Source: an uncultured Bacteroidales bacterium (GTDB taxonomy: Bacteria > Bacteroidota > Bacteroidia > Bacteroidales > UBA4417). From it: a DNA stretch of 29,634 nt. Under the pieces are notes generated by a model. That model ran no database searches and was not told the origin of the DNA. It saw only the letters and a program-made list of their open reading frames with translations. The stretch spans positions 1 through 29,634 of the forward strand of contig CALCJE010000158.1 of assembly GCA_937965665.1 (NCBI GenBank), in the 5' to 3' direction. This document shows, piece by piece, positions 24,512 to 29,634 of this stretch; the first letter of the stretch is position 1, and each line of letters starts with the position of its first letter. Made by a program: the position numbers and the translations under genes.

Positions 24512-24535
24512 AGTCCGGAGTTTGCAACTTCGGAG
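24512..24535. repeat. TCCGGAGT palindrome, imperfect copy
   Basis: AGTCCGGAGT, loop TTGCA, ACTTCGGAGA: the inner stem is kept with one wobble-type change, and the outer pairs are lost. Confidence 0.7.
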
Positions 24536-24647
24536 AGAAAAAGAATATCGGGTATCAATTTTATCCATGGTAAAAGAATTTTTAATACCCGAATATACAC
24601 TTCACTCCCTGCTGCCGGTAGTGTTCCTAAAAAATCAAAACAAGTGT

Positions 24648-24672
24648 TATCCTGAGTTTGCAACTCAGGATA
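24648..24672. repeat. TCCGGAGT palindrome family, compensated variant
   Basis: TATCCTGAGT / ACTCAGGATA around the same TTGCA loop. Compared with the canonical copy, two positions in the left arm are changed and both are matched by changes in the right arm, so a perfect 10-bp stem remains. Confidence 0.85.
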
Positions 24673-24695
24673 CGGTAAACAGTTCATCCCCCAGT

Positions 24696-24720
24696 TGTCC
24701 GGAGTTTGCAACTCTGGACA
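24696..24720. repeat. TCCGGAGT palindrome, near-canonical copy
   Basis: TGTCCGGAGT, loop TTGCA, ACTCTGGACA: one change from the canonical copy, giving a G-T type mismatch in the stem. Confidence 0.82.
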
Positions 24721-24793
24721 GATAAGAAAATAGAATTTAGTAGGCTTTGGCAAAGTAAACAGAAAAACAAAATGATTAGTATCTTCCATCACT

Positions 24794-25513
24794 ATGAATA
24801 AACTTATACCATTCTCCACCAAATTACTGATAGCACTAATCTTCTTCACGTTTAGCGCAAACGCTATTGCTCAGAAGGATAAAAACATATCCATCCAGGT
24901 AGCGCCTCTGATATCCTATATGCAGATTATTTACGGGCCAAATACATATACTGGCTCAATTGGTCTAAATGATCCGAAACTAGGCGTAAGCAGTACAATA
25001 AAATTCGAAATCAGCCTGAATAACACATTTGCTGTAAATTCGGGTCTTTCTTATCAAATCCGAAACAATTCTTCTGAATCAGGGATGTTATATGATACTT
25101 CAGCAACTATTTATAATCCGTTAAGAATGCCATATAAATATACTGGTTCCGCTACATACCAATATATCGGGATGCCACTGGGAATAAGTGTAAATTATTT
25201 AAATACTTCAAAACTTAGAATCTATCAGTCATTTGCTACTGAGTTAAGTTTTTTATTATCTGCAAAATATAAAACGCTACAATATTATAAAGATGGAAAT
25301 ATCGAGAATTACAATTTTGATGGTACAGAAGGCAATAACAAAGTATTATTTAGCCTATCCTCGTCCATAGGGATATGCAAATATTTAAACAATAGTTGGG
25401 CATTAAAAATTGAACCCGGATTTAATTATATGATTAATTATTTTTTGTATGGCTCTAATGAAATGAAATTTTTTGACTTTAAAATTGATATGGGATTTAT
25501 TTATAAACTTTGA
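24794..25513 (+). CDS. Outer-membrane beta-barrel protein, paralogue 1
   Basis: This 239-residue protein has a signal peptide (MNKLIPFSTKLLIALIFFTF, cut after NAIAQ). The mature part alternates polar and hydrophobic residues in strands such as KFEISLNNTFAVNSGLSYQI and PLGISVNYLNTSKLRIYQSF, and ends FFDFKIDMGFIYKL with the C-terminal aromatic-aliphatic pattern of outer-membrane barrels. It resembles PorT/OMP_b-brl-type proteins of Bacteroidota. Ligand or role is unknown. The next gene is a close paralogue, 124 bp downstream. No clear promoter was found. Confidence 0.7.
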   Translation: MNKLIPFSTKLLIALIFFTFSANAIAQKDKNISIQVAPLISYMQIIYGPNTYTGSIGLNDPKLGVSSTIKFEISLNNTFAVNSGLSYQIRNNSSESGMLYDTSATIYNPLRMPYKYTGSATYQYIGMPLGISVNYLNTSKLRIYQSFATELSFLLSAKYKTLQYYKDGNIENYNFDGTEGNNKVLFSLSSSIGICKYLNNSWALKIEPGFNYMINYFLYGSNEMKFFDFKIDMGFIYKL

Positions 25514-25637
25514 AACTAAGTATCTGATGCTATCCTCAATGCTTTCTGCAAGTTTTCAATTGAAAATATAAGTAGGGCTAACCACAATCAGTTGCTTAAG
25601 AAATAGAGAACCATAAATATTATTAACCTGCCAAAAC

Positions 25638-26363
25638 ATGAAAAATTCTAAGTCTTTCTCTGTCAACTTACTTATTATGCTATTCTTCTTCACGTTGTGT
25701 TCAAACGTAATAGCACAGAAAGATAAAAACATATCGTTTCAGGTTGCCCCTTTGTTGTCGTATATGCATATTGTTTACGGCCCATATTCCAATAAAAACC
25801 TCAGTGGAGTGAATGATCCGCAACTTGGTTTTAGCAGTACTCTAAAATTTGAAATAAGCCACAATAAAACATTTTCTATAAATACAGGCCTTTCTTATCA
25901 AATCCGAAACAATAAATATGAACCAGGAATATTTATTGATACGTTAAATACTATTTATGATGAACAACATTTTCCTTATAAATCTACCGATTGTTCTGTT
26001 AGCTACCAATTTATTGGGGTTCCAATTGGGATCAATGTGAATTATCTGAATACTTCAAAACTTAGAATATATCAGTCATTCGCTACTGAGTTAAATTTTT
26101 TATTTACAGCAAGATATGAAGGAGTAAATTATTATAAGGGTGGGAATACCGAAAATTATAATATAAGGCACGTAGAAGGCAATAACAAAGTATTGTTCAG
26201 TCTTACCACATCAATAGCAGTATGTAAATATTTAAACGAAAATTTTGCATTAAAGATTGAGCCTGGTATTAATTATATGGCTAATTATTTCCGGAATGGG
26301 ACTTATGCAAAAATGAAATTTTTTGACCTTAAAATAGATGTGGGACTAATTTATAAGCTTTGA
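25638..26363 (+). CDS. Outer-membrane beta-barrel protein, paralogue 2
   Basis: This 241-residue protein is a tandem duplicate of the preceding gene. Shared blocks include KDKNIS, GLSYQIRNN, VNYLNTSKLRIYQSFATEL, EGNNKVLFSL and the C-terminal KIDVGLIYKL, with roughly 60% identity by eye. The differences cluster in probable loops (around residues 45-55, 85-110 and 150-170), as in barrels whose outer loops diversify. The signal peptide ends near SNVIAQ. It is followed by a TCCGGAGT palindrome. Confidence 0.7.
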   Translation: MKNSKSFSVNLLIMLFFFTLCSNVIAQKDKNISFQVAPLLSYMHIVYGPYSNKNLSGVNDPQLGFSSTLKFEISHNKTFSINTGLSYQIRNNKYEPGIFIDTLNTIYDEQHFPYKSTDCSVSYQFIGVPIGINVNYLNTSKLRIYQSFATELNFLFTARYEGVNYYKGGNTENYNIRHVEGNNKVLFSLTTSIAVCKYLNENFALKIEPGINYMANYFRNGTYAKMKFFDLKIDVGLIYKL

Positions 26364-26392
26364 AACAAAGTATTTAATGCGGTTTTCCCAGA

Positions 26393-26417
26393 AGTCCGGA
26401 GTTTGTAGTCCCGGACT
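26393..26417. repeat. TCCGGAGT palindrome, variant copy
   Basis: AGTCCGGAGT, loop TTGTA, GTCCCGGACT. The outermost pair is A-T instead of T-A, again kept complementary. The following spacer (TATCGGGTATTAATTTAATC) matches that at 13671. Confidence 0.78.
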
Positions 26418-26482
26418 GATAAAGATTATCGGGTATTAATTTAATCCCTGGCAAAAGAATTTCTGATACACAGATGTTCACA

Positions 26483-26620
26483 TCACTCCCACAACACACT
26501 TATCACCTGCTCCATGGCTTCATAATACACGCAATATTCTTTGAGTTTCCGGTGGCGGTCGGCTGCATTGTTAATAACAGAACAACCAATTGCATAAACG
26601 GTTTCAGCTGGTTCTTTTTA
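26483..26620 (-). pseudogene. Repeated gene tail, copy 4
   Basis: The minus-strand frame reads KEPAETVYAIGCSVINNAAD and RHRKLKEYCVYYEAMEQVIS, ending VLWE. It lies between a palindrome (26393) and the methyltransferase 3' end (26743), the same order as the compressed version at 14059-14292. The body of the protein is missing. Another 120 bp of non-coding sequence separate it from the methyltransferase stop. Confidence 0.6.
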
Positions 26621-26742
26621 TAGTAATTTTTACAGTGATATAGGCTGCTTATTTTGCATTGTTTATAAATGCAAATCGCATCAAATAGTGGCTAAATCCC
26701 GATGAAAACAATACTAGTATGAACATGCTGTGTAAACCATGT

Positions 26743-27600
26743 TTATTGGCTTATTCTTAACCAGTAAGATCCTCCGTGCCGTTCCACAGTTTTTAGATTA
26801 TCATGTTCCCATATTGGAGCTATCAATCCGGATAACTCATGATCTTCGGAGATAAAATAATTTGGCAGCAGGGTTTCAAATTTAGCCGGGTTTGCAAGCA
26901 GGTACATGGCCAGTCCGTATTGCTCCGTATAAAACCTGTCGCACATAAATTGCGGATAGTCATAAGGCAGGTAAATATCGTGGATATGAACAATAACGCC
27001 TTTTTTCAGGCGTGGCAATATCTCCAGGTAAAATACCAGCGAATCGGAGTTGGGGAGTATGCGGTGCGAATTGTCAATGAAAAGGATATCGTTTTCATTC
27101 AGCTGGTCAATAATATCAAAATCTACATTTTCAAAAGGTTCCCTGATCACTGTATCGGCCAGGCTGTCAATTTCGGCGCGAGGCATAGGATCAATGGAAA
27201 TAATCTCGGTGTTCAGGTTATGCTCTTTTTTGGCTTTATAAGCCACTTTGGTTGAGTTGCCTGATCCGATCTCAATATATTTTGCAGGTTTAAATTCAGC
27301 AAGCATGGTATATATTCCGATCACATCCAGCCCGGGCAAAAAGCCATTGTTCCAGGTTGGGTTTGTTGCAGAGGTTTCCAATCCTGAATCTTTAATTGTC
27401 CAGATATTTCCCCTGAGCAGTAGTGATTTGTTAATCAGTTCTTTGTATGTATCCCTGTTTGCATCAATAATATGAAGCAAATCAGGATGTGCAGGTTTGC
27501 CATGCCCATACCTGGGCTTAAAATTCACTTTGTATTCGAGGAAAAGGTTCTGAAATTTGGGATTCAGGAAGCGGTAAATCTGTTTTATCAATGGTAGCAT
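26743..27600 (-). CDS. Class I SAM-dependent methyltransferase (Methyltransf_24 / cephalosporin-hydroxylase-like)
   Basis: This 285-residue cytosolic enzyme transfers a methyl group from S-adenosylmethionine. Motif I is KYIEIGSGNSTKVAYKAK (about residues 107-124), followed by IISIDPMPR (motif II), NDILFIDNSHR (motif IV-like acidic strand) and VIVHIHDIYLPYDYP. It ends EHDNLKTVERHGGSYWLRIS. The family includes sugar and small-molecule O-methyltransferases linked to surface glycans. It lies 130 bp downstream of the glycosyltransferase at 27731-29634 on the same strand, so co-transcription and methylation of a surface sugar are likely. Its last 22 codons are duplicated at 14161-14239. Confidence 0.8.
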   Translation of the reverse strand: MLPLIKQIYRFLNPKFQNLFLEYKVNFKPRYGHGKPAHPDLLHIIDANRDTYKELINKSLLLRGNIWTIKDSGLETSATNPTWNNGFLPGLDVIGIYTMLAEFKPAKYIEIGSGNSTKVAYKAKKEHNLNTEIISIDPMPRAEIDSLADTVIREPFENVDFDIIDQLNENDILFIDNSHRILPNSDSLVFYLEILPRLKKGVIVHIHDIYLPYDYPQFMCDRFYTEQYGLAMYLLANPAKFETLLPNYFISEDHELSGLIAPIWEHDNLKTVERHGGSYWLRISQ

Positions 27601-27730
27601 ATAAGTTGTTTTTAATTGTTCATTAATTCATTCGGAGCAAATATTTATAATCTTTTTACGAAGCAGTTTATGTATTATGATTTTTGAAGATGAAAGCAAA
27701 AGATGCAGAATAAGGGTAAGTCTGAAAATT

Positions 27731-29634
27731 TTATTCACTAAATCCAACAGGCATATACTCCAGTTTCAAATCATCCACATAAATTTTATTTTTACCGGTG
27801 TACCACACATATACTTTATAAGTGCCGTTAACAGGCGTATTGCGATCTACTACATCTGTAAACGAAAGTTCGAACCAGCTACCGGGTTTATAGTTTGTTT
27901 CCGAATTTTTAGATACATTGTATTTGTATAGCGTACGATTATCATCTTCTATGGCTACCACTAGTTTAATATCTTCATTCTTTTCGTGAGAGGGATCCAG
28001 TACCTTTACACTGGCCTTCAGCGAAATATTACTTTTACCAGGCAGGCTTATTAACTTTTTTTCAATGGTAGGGCTGTAAATGTAATCGGGGGTCATTAAA
28101 ATTGATTGCCTGCCACTGTAACTCTTTTCGGTGGCAACGTGTTGCTTTTGATCTTCTGTCAGATCACTTTCGAAATCATTTAAATAGAATTGCTTATAAA
28201 CCATGGTTGTGGTATCACGGGGTGCTTTCATAAAGATGGCGAGCTTATATTTTTCGCCCCCGATAACAGTGAAACTTTCCCTTGGGGTAAAGATGTTTAA
28301 AAGCCTGAGCTCATTGTTTTTCATGAGTGAATCAAATGGCAGATGTCCTTCGAAACTGGTGAACTGGGCATCCCAGATAAGTAATTCGCCTGGTTTAAGC
28401 AATGAAGCAGGGTTAACATTTTCATAGTTGTATATTCTGAAGCACCTGTTTTCATCAAATGGATCAATATCCATGTAAAAGGGAAACATAGGGTCTGAAT
28501 AAAAGGCCCTGCGGTCAGCGTATTGAGTTGATTTTAACCAGGTCGTAAGTTTTTCCATTACTGCGAAATTGAGGCTGGTTTTCATTGGTACTTTGCCAAA
28601 CGTAAATGGCTTATAAACAACAAGGGATAAAATAAATACTCCCATTAAGAAGTAAACTATCCGGCTGAATTTTGCCTTTTCCAAAATCCATTCAAAACCT
28701 GCAACTGCAATTATGGCGCTAAGTGGCAACACACAGGCAATAAATCGGGTCGATGCCAATACCCCCATCATACCTTGCCACCACAGAAAGCTTTGAGCAA
28801 GGATAAAACCAAAAAATGAAGGAATTATAAGGATATACATTGAAATAAACCTCACATCAGGATTATTTAATCCCTTTTTCAGATTTACGATCAAAAAAAT
28901 TAGTCCGGTAACTGATACTATGATAAGTGGATAGCCCATAATTGAATCCATGTTACTGAAATAATACCAGAATGATCCGCTGCCATATAATTCGGATCCG
29001 CTACTGCTGTATGGCATTTTAGTAAAAAACCAAAACAGGTCATGGTATACCGGCCACCCTGCAATACTGAAAATTATAAATCCTGTAAATAAGAAAGGGA
29101 GTGATTTATACTGTTTCTGTAAAATCAAGGCGGGAATGAAAAGAAATATAAACATCATTCCTTCGGTTCGCGCAAAAGGTATTAATGAAATAACAATAGC
29201 CGACCAGATGAACCTTTTGCTGATAAAAAGAAAAATCGCTGAAATCAACACCAGACTAAACAAAATTTCTGTCAGACTTGTGTACATAACAAATATGTAA
29301 ACAGGGATAAAAATCGTAAAAATGATGGCAACCCAGGCATGAGGGTATCCCATACGTTTCGCAATCAGGTAGGCGAACCAGGCGCTTAATAAGCCACATA
29401 ATAGGTTGAATGTAACTGCGCCGGAATACCCAAATTGGGCAAATGGAGATGAAAGTATGGTAAATAGAGGCTTCCCCCAGTGGTCTAAAAAAAAATGAGG
29501 GTATTTGAATGCAGCCCTTGCAATCTGGTAATGCCCAAATGAATCAGTTTCGCCATCCGCTCCTGTCGACAGCCACCTGATGACAAGCAGGGTAATAACT
29601 GTTAATACAAGAACAACTGGTGCAATATTTTTAT
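27731..29634 (-). CDS. GT-C-type membrane glycosyltransferase-like protein with C-terminal beta-rich domain, 5' partial
   Basis: The frame is open to the window edge; the ATG at 29353 is internal, because upstream codons read VLTVITLLVIRWLSTGADGE and HFFLDHWGKPLFTILSSPFA. At least 633 residues are present. The acidic first loop (ADGETDSFGHYQIARAAF) is where GT-C enzymes such as ArnT/GT39 keep the catalytic aspartate. About ten membrane segments follow, then a soluble part with FTPRESFTVIGGEKYKLAIF and a jelly-roll-like end (YSGRQSILMTPDYIYSPTIE, IYVDDLKLEYMP). The C-terminal domain resembles that of the protein at 7093-8925. It presumably adds a sugar from a polyprenyl-phosphate donor to a surface glycan. 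Start and full length lie outside the window. Confidence 0.72.
   Translation of the reverse strand, partial: KNIAPVVLVLTVITLLVIRWLSTGADGETDSFGHYQIARAAFKYPHFFLDHWGKPLFTILSSPFAQFGYSGAVTFNLLCGLLSAWFAYLIAKRMGYPHAWVAIIFTIFIPVYIFVMYTSLTEILFSLVLISAIFLFISKRFIWSAIVISLIPFARTEGMMFIFLFIPALILQKQYKSLPFLFTGFIIFSIAGWPVYHDLFWFFTKMPYSSSGSELYGSGSFWYYFSNMDSIMGYPLIIVSVTGLIFLIVNLKKGLNNPDVRFISMYILIIPSFFGFILAQSFLWWQGMMGVLASTRFIACVLPLSAIIAVAGFEWILEKAKFSRIVYFLMGVFILSLVVYKPFTFGKVPMKTSLNFAVMEKLTTWLKSTQYADRRAFYSDPMFPFYMDIDPFDENRCFRIYNYENVNPASLLKPGELLIWDAQFTSFEGHLPFDSLMKNNELRLLNIFTPRESFTVIGGEKYKLAIFMKAPRDTTTMVYKQFYLNDFESDLTEDQKQHVATEKSYSGRQSILMTPDYIYSPTIEKKLISLPGKSNISLKASVKVLDPSHEKNEDIKLVVAIEDDNRTLYKYNVSKNSETNYKPGSWFELSFTDVVDRNTPVNGTYKVYVWYTGKNKIYVDDLKLEYMPVGFSE

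Larger units (their letters stand above)
24368..24793. other. Intergenic repeat cluster after the immunity gene
   Basis: There is no supported gene. Three copies of the TCCGGAGT palindrome lie here (24512, 24648, 24696). Between the first two is the conserved spacer, from TCGGGTATC to ATACCCGA, which forms its own hairpin. The overlapping frame from 24354 is built from the palindromes and is not credible. Confidence 0.6.

Noticed and set aside
24354..24725. 123-codon plus-strand frame after the immunity gene
   Set aside because: It is made of palindromes and their spacers and overlaps the end of the immunity gene.
27677..27931. Plus-strand frame over the 3' end of the glycosyltransferase
   Set aside because: It is antisense to a clear coding region and has no recognisable features.

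Overview
The window looks like part of a Bacteroidota (probably Bacteroidales-type) chromosome. The evidence is an AT-rich background, a KorA/KorB 2-oxoacid:ferredoxin oxidoreductase pair, a type IX secretion (T9SS) sorting domain, promoters of the TTTG / TAnnTTTG type, and several small tyrosine (HUH) transposases with palindromic repeats. No tRNA, rRNA, CRISPR array or phage module was seen.

Layout. 1-2470: korA (5' end outside the window) and korB, closed by a clear terminator. 2561-3950: an IS200-like transposase element followed by a 377-bp tandem repeat that carries two internally deleted copies of the same element. 4090-9951: four genes that fit assembly of a cell-surface glycan or glycolipid: a flippase-like membrane protein, two multi-membrane GT-C-type glycosyltransferases and a GT2 glycosyltransferase. 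10025-14520: an accessory 'graveyard' holding a frameshifted RAYT transposase between GC-rich palindromes, an orphan Rhs C-terminal tip with a small membrane protein behind its own promoter, 1.1 kb of non-coding sequence with two gene remnants, a lone secreted protein, and repeated gene tails with palindromes. 14886-24367: a polymorphic-toxin locus. It contains a tail-fibre-like secreted protein, a LamG protein with a T9SS sorting domain, a 2215-residue SpvB/VCBS/RHS protein ending in an AHH/HNH-like nuclease tip, and a probable Imm11-type immunity protein. 24794-26363: two tandem outer-membrane beta-barrel paralogues. 26393-26620: another palindrome and gene tail. 26743-29634 (minus strand): a SAM-dependent methyltransferase and a GT-C glycosyltransferase running off the window, again glycan-related.

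How it works together. The intact toxin is predicted to be exported (signal peptide), displayed on an RHS shell, and neutralised by the gene 16 bp downstream. The orphan tip at 10.9 kb looks like a displaced Rhs-CT cassette whose small membrane partner keeps its own promoter. The glycan genes on both sides could build the surface polysaccharide of the same cell; that link is inference.

The most unusual structural signal is the repeat system. One palindrome family (arms around TCCGGAGT, loop TTGCA) occurs about eight times across 13.6-26.4 kb, with paired base changes in its arms. It is joined to repeated copies of the same gene tail, and to a 79-bp near-identical duplicate of the end of the methyltransferase gene located 12.6 kb away.
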